From: Aeromonas lusitana
Lineage (GTDB): Bacteria > Pseudomonadota > Gammaproteobacteria > Enterobacterales > Aeromonadaceae
DNA: 53,711 bases
Reading direction: 5' to 3'
Assembly: GCF_002812985.1 (NCBI RefSeq)
Contig: NZ_PGCP01000026.1
Span: 1 to 53,711, forward strand
Part shown: positions 17,836 through 27,467 of the stretch, piece by piece
Layout of the letters: each line of letters opens with the position of its first letter
How positions within the stretch are numbered: position 1 is the stretch's first letter
Notes under the pieces: model-generated
The model's database searches: none
What the model saw: only the letters and a program-made list of their open reading frames with translations
Told to the model about the DNA's origin: nothing
Position numbers and translations under genes: made by a program

Positions 17836-19901
17836 CAGGGCTTGCTCTGCACGAAAGGTTGGCTCTGAGGCTGTACCACCTGGGTTCTGACCCCGGTGGC
17901 GGTCGCCTGTTGCTGCGCCTTCATCTTCTCGATCTGCTGCTGCACCTCGGGGGACAACATCACGTCCTGACCATAGGCGGGCAGCACCTGACGGGGGGGC
18001 GAGGTGGCATAGCCCTCCTCGGCAGCCAGATTAAGCTGTTCGGCCCTAAACAGGGTGTACTTGTTGCTGGAGACGCCGGAGTAGACGTTGGCGTCACGCA
18101 ATATGGTCGGTCTGATAAACACCATCAGATTGCGCTTGGAGGTGGTGTTGGAGGTGGAGCGGAACAGGTAACCCAGCACGGGGATATCGCCGAGCAAAGG
18201 CACCTTGGAGATCTGCTCCTTGGTCTGTTCGTCCATCAGACCACCCAGCACCACGGTTTCGCCGCTCTTGACCAGCACGGCGTTCTTGACGGTGCGGGTA
18301 TCGAAGGTGGGGCCCAGGTTCGCGGTACCGGTCGCCTGGGTCTGGGCAACGCTCGAGACTTCCTGCTCTATGTTGAGCAGCACCGAATCTCCTTCGTTGA
18401 TCTGGGGCGTCACCACCAGCTTGGTGCCCACCGTCTTGCGCTCTATGGTGTTGAACACCTGATCGCTAGTGGTGGAGCTTTGGGAACCGCTCTGCACCGG
18501 CACTTCCTGGCCGACGTTGAAGGAGGCTTCCTTGTTGTCCATGGTGACGATGCTCGGGGTCGAGAGAATATCGTTCTTGGTGTTGGTGGAGAGCGCCGTC
18601 ACCAGAGCCGCCCAGTCCCCCTTGTAGAAGCCCGCCGCCATGCCACTAAAGTCGTTCAGCAGCTTGCCGAGCCCGTCTGTGTTGCCGTTGTCCTGATAAT
18701 CCTTGCCCGCGATAATGGCGGGACCAATGGGCAGGCCTGTATTGGTGAACTGGGTGCCGCCACCGTTAGCGTTGGCCCACTGTACCCCGAGGTTCAGACC
18801 GTCACCGTCCTGGATCTCGACAATGATCGCCTCCACCAACACCTGAGCACGGCGGATGTCGAGCTTGGCGATGACCTGCTCCAGCTCGGCCATGACGTCC
18901 GGCTGGGCTGTGATCACCAGGGCATTGGTGGTCTCGTCCGCCGAGATGGCCAGCTGACCGCCGCCTATGCTGGCACCGCCCCCTGCACTGGCGGCTGCAC
19001 CGCCCCCCTTCTTGTCCGCCTCTATGCTGGAACTGACGCCCTTGAGCACATCCACCAGATCCTTGGCCTTGCCGTATTTCAGGTAGAAGACCCGGGTATT
19101 GCCCTGGCTCTGCAGGTCACGGTCGAGCTGTCGCACCATCTGGATGATGCGGGCGCGCGCCTTGGGCTCGCCGCTGATCACCACAGAGTTGGTACGCTCG
19201 TCCGCCACCACCTTGGGGGAGAGCAGCAGGGGGGCGTTGCCGCCCTGATTGTTGCCATCCTTGTTGAGGTTGGTCACCAGCCGCACCATCTCGCCGGCGG
19301 AGGCATATTTCAGCTTGATGACGTCCATGTCCTGGTCGCCAGCCCGATCCACCCGGCGCACCACTTCCACCAGGCGGTTGACCACGGCGGCGCGGCCCGT
19401 GATGAGCAGCACGTTGGAGGGCTCGTAGTGCACCACGTTGCCACCACCGGCGTTGTCATTGAGCTGGCGCAGCAAGGGCGCCAGTTCGCGCACCGAGACG
19501 TTGCGCACCGGTACCACCCGGGTCACCATCTCGTCACCCACGCCCGGGTTGCTGTCGTCCACCACAGGGATGGAGGAGGTCTTGGCATCCTTGGAGCGCA
19601 CCACCTTGAGCACCCCATTGTTCATAGGCACCACGGCGAAGCCATAGACGTCGAGCACGCTCAGGAAGAACTGATAATACTGCTCCTCGTTGAGCAGATC
19701 GTAACTGCGGACATTGATCTTGCCGCGCACCGAGGGCTCTATGATGATGGTCTTGTTCAGGTTCTTGCCGACCGTGTTGATGAACTCTTCGATGTCGGCA
19801 TTCTTGAAACTGGCGGCATATTCGGTGGCCCAGGCGGAGCCAGCCATCATCAAGGCCGCCGCAACCGTGGCAAAGCGCCAGCCCTTCCCTTTATTTCTCA
19901 T
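17835..19901 (-). CDS. exeD: Type II secretion secretin ExeD (GspD)
   Basis: The outer-membrane secretin channel (688 aa). A signal peptide (residues 1-25, ending AGSAWA) precedes the N0 domain ([25 protein letters not shown]) and three N-type domains ([50 protein letters not shown]). The secretin core then runs from about 390, with [16 protein letters not shown] near 600. A Gly/Ala-rich stretch ([17 protein letters not shown]) is in the N3 region. The last ~60 residues are Gln-rich. Assembly in Aeromonas needs ExeA and ExeB, also in this window. Confidence 0.98.
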   Translation of the reverse strand: MRNKGKGWRFATVAAALMMAGSAWATEYAASFKNADIEEFINTVGKNLNKTIIIEPSVRGKINVRSYDLLNEEQYYQFFLSVLDVYGFAVVPMNNGVLKVVRSKDAKTSSIPVVDDSNPGVGDEMVTRVVPVRNVSVRELAPLLRQLNDNAGGGNVVHYEPSNVLLITGRAAVVNRLVEVVRRVDRAGDQDMDVIKLKYASAGEMVRLVTNLNKDGNNQGGNAPLLLSPKVVADERTNSVVISGEPKARARIIQMVRQLDRDLQSQGNTRVFYLKYGKAKDLVDVLKGVSSSIEADKKGGGAAASAGGGASIGGGQLAISADETTNALVITAQPDVMAELEQVIAKLDIRRAQVLVEAIIVEIQDGDGLNLGVQWANANGGGTQFTNTGLPIGPAIIAGKDYQDNGNTDGLGKLLNDFSGMAAGFYKGDWAALVTALSTNTKNDILSTPSIVTMDNKEASFNVGQEVPVQSGSQSSTTSDQVFNTIERKTVGTKLVVTPQINEGDSVLLNIEQEVSSVAQTQATGTANLGPTFDTRTVKNAVLVKSGETVVLGGLMDEQTKEQISKVPLLGDIPVLGYLFRSTSNTTSKRNLMVFIRPTILRDANVYSGVSSNKYTLFRAEQLNLAAEEGYATSPPRQVLPAYGQDVMLSPEVQQQIEKMKAQQQATATGVRTQVVQPQSQPFVQSKP

Positions 19902-19922
19902 TCTTGGTGCTACTCCAATTCA

Positions 19923-20801
19923 TTATTCTGACAAGCCGACATAGACGTCATAGAGCTGTCCTTGCCGCTCGACGGTGACGGTCATTTCCGTGGCGCCCGC
20001 CACTTGCTGCATAGCTTGCATAGCCTGTGCGTTGTCCCGCAGATCCAGACCATTGATGCTGACCGCCAGATCGTTGGCGACCAGTCCGAGTTGATTGAAC
20101 AATTCAGGATTGTTGCCCGGGTTCAGGCGATAACCGACCATGCGGCCATCCACCCGTACCGGTGAAATATTGAGGTAATCGGTGATCTTGCCCGGGTTGC
20201 TCATCAGCTCGGTGCGCACCGAGGAGAGCTTGCCATCCTGGCGCGCCACCTTGGGCAGGGGCTTGCCGTACTCTTCCCCATCCAGCATCAGGGTCTCGTC
20301 ACGGCCGTCGCGGGCTATGATGACCCGATCGGCAAACACCTGGCGGATCTTGGCCTGGGTACCGTCTATGTAGTCATCGATGCCGTAGGAGTTCTGCAAC
20401 CCGTTATGGGCGATGATGGCGATGGATTTGGCGGGATCCGAGCTCGCCAGCACACCGTTGAGCTGGGCGTTGAGCTGCGTCTTGGGTGCATCGGCGGCGA
20501 CCGCCTGAGCCACCTGATCGGCGGCGATCTGTGGCGCCTTGCCAAACAGGGAGAGGCGACTGACGCTGCTGAGATCGAGGCGGGCAGCCTCACCACCCCG
20601 ACTCCCGGTAACCGACGGCTGCCAGGGGGCAGTCTGGGTGGTCTGGGTCAGGCTGAACAGACGCCAAGTGAGCCCGGCACATTGCTGGGCCAGCAGCAAC
20701 AGCAAGAGCCAGAACAGAGGCTGGCTGAAACGGGAGAGTGGCACGCTCTTGCAACGGGCCAGCAGGGAGCTCAAAAGATCATCCCTAAGCGGTAGCGTCA
20801 T
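19923..20801 (-). CDS. exeC: Type II secretion protein ExeC (GspC)
   Basis: The first gene of the operon. ExeC connects the inner-membrane platform to the secretin and contributes to substrate recognition. One N-terminal membrane helix (PLFWLLLLLLAQQCAGLTW), a proline/threonine-rich linker, the homology region (LNGVLASSDPAKSIAIIAHNGLQNSYGIDD) and a C-terminal PDZ domain (YRLNPGNNPELFNQLGLVANDLAVSINGLDL). ATG at 20801 (MTLPLRDDL) fits the family; the in-frame extension to 20867 lies over the likely promoter. About 292 aa. It diverges from hslR. Confidence 0.96.
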   Translation of the reverse strand: MTLPLRDDLLSSLLARCKSVPLSRFSQPLFWLLLLLLAQQCAGLTWRLFSLTQTTQTAPWQPSVTGSRGGEAARLDLSSVSRLSLFGKAPQIAADQVAQAVAADAPKTQLNAQLNGVLASSDPAKSIAIIAHNGLQNSYGIDDYIDGTQAKIRQVFADRVIIARDGRDETLMLDGEEYGKPLPKVARQDGKLSSVRTELMSNPGKITDYLNISPVRVDGRMVGYRLNPGNNPELFNQLGLVANDLAVSINGLDLRDNAQAMQAMQQVAGATEMTVTVERQGQLYDVYVGLSE

Positions 20802-20838
20802 GTTTATCAATATTTTCTGGCATCCAAATCGGTTGGCT

Positions 20839-20867
20839 ATTGTGTACGGCAATGGACCCAGAGACAA
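20839..20867 (-). promoter_or_regulatory. Candidate exe operon promoter
   Basis: On the minus strand TTGTCT (20867-20862) and CACAAT (20844-20839) are separated by 17 bp, each matching 4 of 6 consensus bases, about 38 bp before the exeC start. It is the best sigma-70-like pair seen in the exeC/hslR divergent region. Confidence 0.35.
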
Positions 20868-20947
20868 CCGACCGGATGGGATGAAGCGGTGAAAATTCAG
20901 ATTCCGTCACACCCTGTGCCCCTGTTTCTATCCTGGGGCCTGCCTCT

Positions 20948-20955
20948 GGTATAAT
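20948..20955 (+). promoter_or_regulatory. Extended -10 promoter of hslR
   Basis: TG-G-TATAAT, an extended -10 element, lies 35 bp upstream of the hslR ATG. No strong -35 box accompanies it, as is common for extended -10 promoters. Confidence 0.55.
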
Positions 20956-20989
20956 CAGGCTCCCCTTTCAGCCATCCCGGAGTCGATCC

Positions 20990-21388
20990 ATGCCGAATCC
21001 ACTGCAAACCACACCTCAGGTCCGCCTCGACAAGTGGTTGTGGGCCGCACGTTTCTACAAAACCCGCAGTCTGGCGCGGGATCAGATCGATGGCGGCAAG
21101 GTGCATTACAACGGCCAGCGCAGCAAGCCGGGCAAGGTCGTCGAGGTCGGCGCCCTCGTTCGTTTCTGGCAGGGCCAGGATGAGCGAGAGGTGCGCGTGC
21201 TGGTGGTCAGCGAGCAGCGAAAGTCTGCTCCCCTGGCGCAGCAACTCTATGAAGAGACCGAAGCGAGCCTGAAGAAACGGGCCGAGAACAGCGAGGCACG
21301 GCGCTTCAACAGCCAGTTTGCCCCAAGCCCGGAGCGGCGTCCCGACAAGCAGGAACGACGCCAGCTGATCAAGGTCAAACAATACTAA
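20990..21388 (+). CDS. hslR: Ribosome-associated heat-shock protein Hsp15
   Basis: An S4-domain RNA-binding protein of 132 aa. In E. coli Hsp15 binds stalled 50S subunits that still carry a nascent chain and helps recycle them. The S4 motif VRLDKWLWAARFYKTRSLARDQI and VHYNGQRSKPGKVVEVG occupies residues 9-50. The C-terminal half is basic (ERRPDKQERRQLIKVKQY). A GGAG ribosome-binding site precedes ATG 20990. It heads the conserved hslR-hslO pair and is divergent from exeC. Confidence 0.95.
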   Translation: MPNPLQTTPQVRLDKWLWAARFYKTRSLARDQIDGGKVHYNGQRSKPGKVVEVGALVRFWQGQDEREVRVLVVSEQRKSAPLAQQLYEETEASLKKRAENSEARRFNSQFAPSPERRPDKQERRQLIKVKQY

Positions 21389-21494
21389 CCAGCCAACATG
21401 GCCCCTTTATGACGACAGGTGTGCGGATAAGTTCCTAACCATCTGTTTAACAATGTTTTTGTCTATTGACCCAAGAAGCCCCTAGGAAAGCATG

Positions 21495-22379
21495 ATGAGT
21501 AACCAAGATCTCCTGTATCGCTATCTGTTCGAAGAGTACGAAGTGCGGGGGGAGCTGGTCCAGCTGGATCGTACCTACCGTCACATAGTCGAAGCCCAGA
21601 ACTACCCGGTACAGGTGCAAAAACTGCTGGGTGAACTGCTGGTCGCCACCAGCCTGCTGACCGCCACCCTCAAGTTTGAAGGCTCCATCACGGTGCAACT
21701 GCAGGGGGATGGTCCTGTGCGTCTGGCGGTGATCAACGGCGATCACAACCAGCAACTGCGCGGCGTGGCGCGCTATGAAGGGGAGCTGCCGAGCGATGGC
21801 AAGCTGCAGAGCCTGGTCGGCAACGGCCAGCTGGTGATCACCATCAGCCCGGAGCAGGGTGAGCGCTATCAGGGCATCATAGCCCTCGAGGCCGACACCC
21901 TGGCGGGCTGCCTGGAGCAGTACTTCGCCCAGTCCGAGCAGCTCGCGACCAAGCTCTGGATCCGCACCGGCCATCACGAAGGCCAGCCCCGCGCCGCCGG
22001 GATCCTGCTGCAGGAGCTGCCGGCCCAGAGCGAGGATCACAGCGCCGATTTCGAGCACCTGGAACAGCTCACCAGCACCATCAAGGACGAGGAGCTGTTT
22101 GGCCTCGAGGCCGAAGAGATCCTCTACCGCCTCTATCACCAGGACAAGGTGCGGGTGTTCGATCCCCAGGCCATCGAGTTCCGTTGCACCTGCTCCCGCG
22201 CCCGCTGCGAAGGGGCTCTGTTGCAGATAGAGAAGGAAGAAGCGGTGGCCATGGTGCAGGAGCTCGGCAAGATCGACATGCACTGCGACTATTGCGGCGC
22301 CGAGTACCAATTCGATGGGATCGACATCGAAACCCTGTTCAGCAGGGCTCCCGGTAATGATGCAAACAAGTTACACTAA
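21495..22379 (+). CDS. hslO: Redox-regulated holdase chaperone Hsp33
   Basis: A cytoplasmic chaperone activated by oxidation that protects proteins during oxidative stress. The zinc-binding redox switch is intact: CTCSRARC and CDYC near residues 232-268. [43 protein letters not shown] and [10 protein letters not shown] match E. coli Hsp33. Two adjacent ATGs exist (21492, 21495). The second is preferred because AGGA is 7 nt upstream of it and only 4 from the first. 294 aa, normal. It follows hslR by about 100 bp. Confidence 0.96.
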   Translation: MSNQDLLYRYLFEEYEVRGELVQLDRTYRHIVEAQNYPVQVQKLLGELLVATSLLTATLKFEGSITVQLQGDGPVRLAVINGDHNQQLRGVARYEGELPSDGKLQSLVGNGQLVITISPEQGERYQGIIALEADTLAGCLEQYFAQSEQLATKLWIRTGHHEGQPRAAGILLQELPAQSEDHSADFEHLEQLTSTIKDEELFGLEAEEILYRLYHQDKVRVFDPQAIEFRCTCSRARCEGALLQIEKEEAVAMVQELGKIDMHCDYCGAEYQFDGIDIETLFSRAPGNDANKLH

Positions 22380-22382
22380 ATG

Positions 22383-22403
22383 AAGGCGGGCAAAACCCGC
22401 CTT
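22383..22403 (+). terminator. hslO terminator
   Basis: An 8-bp stem AAGGCGGG / CCCGCCTT with a 5-nt loop directly follows the hslO stop. The trailing U run is weak. Confidence 0.65.
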
Positions 22404-22461
22404 TAACTTAAATAACAAAAAAATACCCTATTTTATAAAGTTTGATGGCGATCGCTATAAA

Positions 22462-22479
22462 CTACCACCTAGGTGGTAG
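22462..22479. promoter_or_regulatory. 18-bp perfect palindrome upstream of pckA
   Basis: CTACCACCT followed at once by AGGTGGTAG forms an unbroken palindrome 49 bp before the pckA ATG, next to a TATAAA element (22456-22461). The symmetry without a loop fits a protein operator better than an RNA hairpin. No regulator is recognised. Confidence 0.5.
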
Positions 22480-22528
22480 CATGAAAGCCAGATAGAACCC
22501 TACAAACCTCTGAACCCAGGAGAACATA

Positions 22529-24154
22529 ATGACTATCGTGGCAGAACCCACCCTGGCCCAACAACTGAAACTGGACCAGTACGGTATCAAAAGCAGCCAA
22601 GAAATCGTTCGCAACCCGAGTTATGAGCAGCTCTTCACCGAAGAGACCCGCCCAGACCTGGAGGGATTCGAACGTGGCGTCGTTACCGAGCTCGGCGCCG
22701 TCAACGTCAATACCGGCATCTTCACCGGCCGTTCCCCGAAAGATAAATATATCGTCAAAGACGGCACTACCCAGAATACTGTGTGGTGGTCTGACCAGGG
22801 TAAAAACGATAACAAGGCAATTACCCCGGAAGTCTGGTCACATCTGAAATCCCTGGTGACTAAACAGCTCTCTGGCAAGCGCCTGTTCGTGGTGGATGGT
22901 TACTGCGGCGCCAACCCGGACACCCGTCTGGCGGTGCGTATCATCACAGAGGTGGCCTGGCAGGCACACTTCGTGAAGAACATGTTCATCCGCCCGAGCG
23001 AGGAAGAGCTCAAGACCTTCAAACCGGACTTCGTGGTGATGAACGGTGCCAAGTGCACCAACCCGAACTGGAAGGAACAGGGTCTCAACTCCGAGAACTT
23101 CGTCGCCTTCAACATGACAGAGAAGATGCAGCTCATCGGTGGCACCTGGTACGGTGGCGAGATGAAGAAGGGCATGTTCTCCATGATGAACTACTTCCTG
23201 CCCCTGCGCGGTATCGCCTCCATGCACTGCTCCGCCAACGTGGGTCAGGACGGCGACGTGGCCATCTTCTTCGGCCTGTCCGGCACCGGCAAGACCACCC
23301 TCTCCACCGATCCCAAGCGTCAGCTGATCGGCGATGACGAGCACGGCTGGGACGACAACGGCGTGTTCAACTTCGAAGGGGGCTGCTACGCCAAGACCAT
23401 CAAGCTCTCCGAGGAAGCAGAGCCGGACATCTACCACGCCATCCGTCGCGATGCGCTGCTGGAAAACGTGACGGTCGCGGACGACGGCACCATCGACTTC
23501 GATGACGGCTCCCGCACCGAGAACACCCGGGTCTCCTACCCCATCTATCACATAGAGAACATCGTCAAGCCGGTCTCCAAGGCGGGTCATGCCACCAAGG
23601 TGATCTTCCTGACCGCAGACGCCTTCGGTGTGCTGCCCCCGGTCGCCAAGCTGACCAAGGAGCAGACCAAGTACCACTTCCTGTCTGGCTTCACCGCCAA
23701 GCTGGCCGGTACCGAGCGTGGCATCACAGAGCCGACTCCCACCTTCTCCTCCTGCTTCGGGGCGGCCTTCCTCAGCCTGCACCCGACCAAGTACGGTCAG
23801 GAGCTGGTGAAGCGGATGGAAGCGTCTGGCGCCGAAGCCTATCTGGTCAACACCGGCTGGAATGGCACCGGCAAGCGCATCTCCATCAAGGACACCCGCG
23901 CCATCATAGACGCCATCCTGGATGGCTCCATCGAGCAGGCGCCCACCAAGGTGCTGCCGATCTTCAACCTGGAAGTGCCGACCGAGCTTCATGACGTAAA
24001 CCCGGCCATCCTCGACCCGCGCGACACCTACGCCGACAAGGCGCAGTGGGATGCCAAGGCGGTGGATCTGGCGGGCCGCTTCATCAAGAACTTCGAGCGT
24101 TTCACCGACAACGAAGAGGGCAAGCGTCTGGTCGCTGCGGGTCCGCAGCTGTAA
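22529..24154 (+). CDS. pckA: Phosphoenolpyruvate carboxykinase (ATP)
   Basis: Converts oxaloacetate and ATP to phosphoenolpyruvate, CO2 and ADP, the first committed step of gluconeogenesis. The 541-aa protein carries the kinase P-loop [13 protein letters not shown] at about 247-259, the metal site block [22 protein letters not shown], the oxaloacetate-binding [10 protein letters not shown] (N-terminal) and [18 protein letters not shown] lies 8 nt before ATG 22529. It is a monocistronic unit ended by a strong terminator, downstream of hslO as in enterobacteria. The codon choice looks more biased than in its neighbours, fitting high expression. Confidence 0.98.
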   Translation: MTIVAEPTLAQQLKLDQYGIKSSQEIVRNPSYEQLFTEETRPDLEGFERGVVTELGAVNVNTGIFTGRSPKDKYIVKDGTTQNTVWWSDQGKNDNKAITPEVWSHLKSLVTKQLSGKRLFVVDGYCGANPDTRLAVRIITEVAWQAHFVKNMFIRPSEEELKTFKPDFVVMNGAKCTNPNWKEQGLNSENFVAFNMTEKMQLIGGTWYGGEMKKGMFSMMNYFLPLRGIASMHCSANVGQDGDVAIFFGLSGTGKTTLSTDPKRQLIGDDEHGWDDNGVFNFEGGCYAKTIKLSEEAEPDIYHAIRRDALLENVTVADDGTIDFDDGSRTENTRVSYPIYHIENIVKPVSKAGHATKVIFLTADAFGVLPPVAKLTKEQTKYHFLSGFTAKLAGTERGITEPTPTFSSCFGAAFLSLHPTKYGQELVKRMEASGAEAYLVNTGWNGTGKRISIKDTRAIIDAILDGSIEQAPTKVLPIFNLEVPTELHDVNPAILDPRDTYADKAQWDAKAVDLAGRFIKNFERFTDNEEGKRLVAAGPQL

Positions 24155-24182
24155 CCCCGGCCGTTCTTTCTTCTCTAATTGC

Positions 24183-24215
24183 ATACCGGTCAGCCCAGCT
24201 GACCGGTATTTTTTT
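24183..24215 (+). terminator. pckA Rho-independent terminator
   Basis: An 11-bp perfect stem ATACCGGTCAG / CTGACCGGTAT with a 5-nt loop is followed by seven T residues. Confidence 0.92.
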
Positions 24216-24263
24216 GAGCGAAGCGAAGCATATGGCTCCCGCCAAGCCTTGCCTTGCGGGCGG

Positions 24264-24303
24264 TTGCGCGTTAGATTCAGCCAAACTTTATACAATATAC
24301 AAT
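24264..24303 (+). promoter_or_regulatory. Promoter and possible operator of the GntR regulator gene
   Basis: TTGCGC (24264-24269) and TTTATA (24287-24292) are 17 bp apart. TACAAT is repeated at 24291-24296 and 24298-24303, overlapping the -10 box, where an autoregulating GntR protein could bind. Confidence 0.4.
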
Positions 24304-24329
24304 TTTGCAACCTGCCCCGTGACCCGAGC

Positions 24330-24995
24330 ATGAACCCACCCTACAAGACCCGCACCCAGATGGTGATGGAAAACCTGCGCGGCCGTATCCTGCGCGGTGA
24401 ATTCCCCGCTGGCGCCCCCCTGCGCCAGGACGCCATCGCCAAGGCACTGGCGGTGAGCCGCATCCCGGTGCGGGAAGCCCTGATGCAGCTGGAGGCTCAG
24501 GGGCTGGTGAAGTTCGAGGCCCATCGCGGCGCCGTGGTCACCATGCTGGACGCCTCGGCCATCGAGGAGCTCTTTTATTTGCGAGCCCTGCTGGAAGCCG
24601 ATACCCTGTTCCACGCCGTCGACCTGATGACGGAGGAAACCTTCGCCAAGGCGCAAGCCATCCTGACCCAGTTTGATCAGGCACTCGAATCCGGTACTCA
24701 GGTCGAACACTGGGCCGAGCTGAACCACAGTTTTCACGCCACCCTCTATCAGGCCGCCAACCGTCCCCAGGCGCTGGAGCTTATCGCCCAGATCAACCAG
24801 AGCTGCGATCGCTATGTGCGCTTCGAGCTGTTGTTTGCCCAGGACGGGGTGGACAAGGCCGAACGCGATCACGCCCAACTGCTGGAGCTGTGCCGCGCCC
24901 GTCGCAAACACGAGGCTGTGGTGCTGCTCAAACAACATATCGAGGCGGCAGGCCAGTCGGTCAAACAGATCCTGGCCTGCGGCCACACCCAGTGA
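24330..24995 (+). CDS. GntR-family regulator, FCD (FadR C-terminal) subfamily
   Basis: A 221-aa metabolite-responsive repressor or activator. Winged-helix HTH at 10-70 (MENLRGRILRGEFPAGAPLRQDAIAKALAVSRIPVREAL, split by the usual turns), then an all-helical FCD domain with its metal/ligand residues (ELNHSFHATLYQAANRP; DHAQLLELCRARRKHEAVVLLKQHI). ATG 24330 is the first plausible start after the pckA terminator; upstream in-frame codons lie inside pckA. It ends 33 bp before the aminopeptidase gene, so the two may be co-transcribed. The effector is unknown. Confidence 0.92.
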   Translation: MNPPYKTRTQMVMENLRGRILRGEFPAGAPLRQDAIAKALAVSRIPVREALMQLEAQGLVKFEAHRGAVVTMLDASAIEELFYLRALLEADTLFHAVDLMTEETFAKAQAILTQFDQALESGTQVEHWAELNHSFHATLYQAANRPQALELIAQINQSCDRYVRFELLFAQDGVDKAERDHAQLLELCRARRKHEAVVLLKQHIEAAGQSVKQILACGHTQ

Positions 24996-25028
24996 ACACT
25001 CACATCACCACAATCTGGCAATAACGAC

Positions 25029-26831
25029 ATGAATCATCTCGAGATTATTGAAACCCGCGTCGCCCAGGTCAGGGCCACGCTGGCCACTCAAGAGCTGGAC
25101 GCCTTCATCGTCCCCCACGACGACGAGCACCTGGGAGAGTACATTCCTGCCTACGCCGAGCGTCTGGACTGGATCACGGGTTTCAACGGCTCCGCCGGGC
25201 TCGCCATCATAATGGCGCAGCGGGCGGCCCTGTTCATCGACGGTCGTTATACGGTGCAGGCCCGCATGCAGGCGCCGGCCGAGCTGTTTGAGTTCCTCCA
25301 CCTGAACGAAGATCCCCATGTGCAGTGGCTGGCCGAGCAGTTGCCTGCCGGCGCCCGGGTCGGCTTCGACGCCCGCCTGCACAGCCTGGCCTGGTATCAG
25401 AACGCCAAGGCGGTGCTGGCGGATCGCGGCATCGAGCTGGTGCGCGTGGAGCAGAACCCCATCGATCTGCACTGGAGCGATCGCCCCGCACCGACCAAGA
25501 CTCCGGTCATCCTCTACAGCGAGGAGCTGGCGGGCCAGTCAAGTCAGGCCAAGCGCGAGTTGCTGGCAAGCGATCTGCGCAAACGCGGGCTGGACGCCGT
25601 GCTGCTGACCCAGGCCGAGCCCATCAACTGGCTGCTCAACCTGCGTGGTCGCGACGTGGAGCGCCTGCCGGTGGTACTGGGCTTTGCCGTGCTCTACGCC
25701 AACACCAGCATGGATTTCTTCGTCGACACCGACAAGATCGACTGCATCGCCTTCACCCGCCACGTGGGGCAGGACGTCTCCGTCTACCCCATCGACAAGC
25801 TGGGTGACGTGCTGCAGCGCATCGGGGAAGATCAGCAGAAGGTGCTGGCCGACCCGAACACCGCCAACGCCTGGACCCAACTCGTGATGGAAGAGGCAGG
25901 TGCCATCCTGGTGGCTGGCCAGGATCCCACCATGCTGCCCAAGGCCTGCAAGAACGAAATTGAGCTGGCGGGCATGCGCGCCGCCCACCTGCGCGATGGT
26001 GTCGCCGTCACCCGCTTCCTCGCCTGGCTGGACCGTCTGGTCGCCTCCGGCGAGTTCGAGGGCATGGATGAAGGCACCCTGGCGGATCGGCTGGAGGCGT
26101 TCCGCCATGAGCAGGATCACTACGTCGAGCCGAGTTTCGATACCATCTCGGCCCTTGGCCCCAACGCCGCCATGTGCCACTACCGCCACACCAACGGTGT
26201 GCCGCGCGCCTTCGGCCAGGACAGCATCTACCTGGTGGACTCCGGTGCCCAGTATCTGGATGGCACCACCGACATCACCCGTACCGTGCGGGTGGGTGAG
26301 GTGACCGAGGAGCACAAGGCCATGTTCACCCGGGTGCTGCAGGGCCACATCGCCCTGGATCAGGCCCGCTTCCCCCGCGGCACCGCTGGCATCCAGCTCG
26401 ACGTGCTGGCCCGCATGCCCCTGTGGCAGGCTGGTTACAACTATGACCACGGCACAGGCCACGGCGTCGGCCACTTCCTGAGCGTGCACGAAGGGCCGCA
26501 ACGGATCGCACCCAAGGGCAGCCTGGTGGCGCTGCAGCCGGGCATGGTGCTCTCCAACGAACCTGGCTACTACCGGGAAGATGCCTTTGGTATCCGCTGC
26601 GAGAACCTGGTGGTGGTGACCGAACAGGAGGCGCGGGGCGAACTGGCGATGCTGGGCTTCGAGCGACTGACCTATGTGCCGCTCGATACTCGCCTCATCG
26701 ATCGCAGCCTGCTGAGCCAGGATGAGTTCCGCTGGATCAACGACTACCACGTCGAGGTGTTCCGCCGTCTGAGCCCGCTGCTGGAAGGCGAGGATCTCGC
26801 CTGGCTGGAGCAGGCCACCAGCCTCATCTAA
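25029..26831 (+). CDS. Xaa-Pro aminopeptidase, M24B family (three-domain type)
   Basis: A cytoplasmic metallopeptidase releasing N-terminal residues next to proline. The 600-aa length with two creatinase-like N-terminal domains resembles the long, eukaryote-like aminopeptidase P rather than E. coli PepP (441 aa). Dimetal ligands are visible: Asp pair in VDSGAQYLDGTTDITRTV, His in GTGHGVGHFLSVHEGP and Glu in SNEPGYYRE. ITGFNGSAGLAI, WLLNLRGRDVE and MCHYRHTNG are further family marks. It lies directly downstream of the GntR gene and ends at its own terminator. Confidence 0.93.
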   Translation: MNHLEIIETRVAQVRATLATQELDAFIVPHDDEHLGEYIPAYAERLDWITGFNGSAGLAIIMAQRAALFIDGRYTVQARMQAPAELFEFLHLNEDPHVQWLAEQLPAGARVGFDARLHSLAWYQNAKAVLADRGIELVRVEQNPIDLHWSDRPAPTKTPVILYSEELAGQSSQAKRELLASDLRKRGLDAVLLTQAEPINWLLNLRGRDVERLPVVLGFAVLYANTSMDFFVDTDKIDCIAFTRHVGQDVSVYPIDKLGDVLQRIGEDQQKVLADPNTANAWTQLVMEEAGAILVAGQDPTMLPKACKNEIELAGMRAAHLRDGVAVTRFLAWLDRLVASGEFEGMDEGTLADRLEAFRHEQDHYVEPSFDTISALGPNAAMCHYRHTNGVPRAFGQDSIYLVDSGAQYLDGTTDITRTVRVGEVTEEHKAMFTRVLQGHIALDQARFPRGTAGIQLDVLARMPLWQAGYNYDHGTGHGVGHFLSVHEGPQRIAPKGSLVALQPGMVLSNEPGYYREDAFGIRCENLVVVTEQEARGELAMLGFERLTYVPLDTRLIDRSLLSQDEFRWINDYHVEVFRRLSPLLEGEDLAWLEQATSLI

Positions 26832-26859
26832 TCCCAGACAATCACGCTTGTCTGATGAC

Positions 26860-26883
26860 ACAGGGCCCAAGGGCCCTGTTTTT
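26860..26883 (+). terminator. Aminopeptidase gene terminator
   Basis: A 9-bp stem ACAGGGCCC / GGGCCCTGT is followed by a five-T run. The loop is nominally 2 nt, so the apical pair probably opens. Confidence 0.88.
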
Positions 26884-26940
26884 CATTCTCCTTTTGACCT
26901 GTATCAACACCCGTCCAGGCCAGGTCAGGACAATGGCGCC

Positions 26941-27336
26941 ATGAACTCCGAACAGCCAGGCACTCGTCGCAGTGCCCGTGCCAGCCAGGCACCCGAGCAC
27001 CCCAGGCTCAGGCGGGAGCAGTTGACGGTCAGCGCCATGATCCGCCTCTACTGCGCCCATCATCATCAGGATCCCGACTGCAGGCACTGCCGGCAGTTGC
27101 GGGAATTCGCCCACCAACGGCTGCGTCGCTGCCGCTATGGCCAGGGCCACAAGCCGACCTGCGCCAAGTGCGACATCCACTGCTATGCCCCCGCCATGCG
27201 CAAACAGATCCAGCTAATCATGAAGTGGAGCGGCCCCCGCATGCTGTGGCATCACCCCTGGCTCGCCCTGCGCCACCTGCTGGACAGCCGCCGCAAGGCC
27301 CCAAAACGCCCCCATGGCAGGCCGCTCCCGCCCTAG
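26941..27336 (+). CDS. ygbA: YgbA-family protein (nitrous-oxide-stimulated promoter family)
   Basis: A small cysteine-rich protein of the family that in enterobacteria is induced by nitric oxide through NsrR. Its core, CRHCRQL, HQRLRRCRYGQGHKPTCAKCDIHCY (in pieces) and MKWSGPRMLWHHPWLALRHL, matches E. coli YgbA including all Cys positions, suggesting a metal or Fe-S site. Recent work links the family to growth under nitrosative stress; its biochemical role is unclear. ATG 26941 follows the upstream terminator. Earlier in-frame codons run through that terminator. 131 aa. Confidence 0.88.
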   Translation: MNSEQPGTRRSARASQAPEHPRLRREQLTVSAMIRLYCAHHHQDPDCRHCRQLREFAHQRLRRCRYGQGHKPTCAKCDIHCYAPAMRKQIQLIMKWSGPRMLWHHPWLALRHLLDSRRKAPKRPHGRPLPP

Positions 27337-27467
27337 TTCACCCCAAGTTCAAGCTGACACTAGGCCCTGGGCCCAGACAGCCCCTTGCATAGTGCCGGTT
27401 GGCTCACTACCCTGTGGCTCCTTTTTTGACTGCCGTGCGGCAGCAAGCACCCATGACAGGAGCCCGG

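Noticed and set aside
17859..19931. 690-aa open frame antisense to exeD
   Set aside because: Low-complexity His/Gly/Leu-rich translation with no family resemblance. It mirrors the exeD coding strand in GC-rich DNA, where antisense frames stay open.
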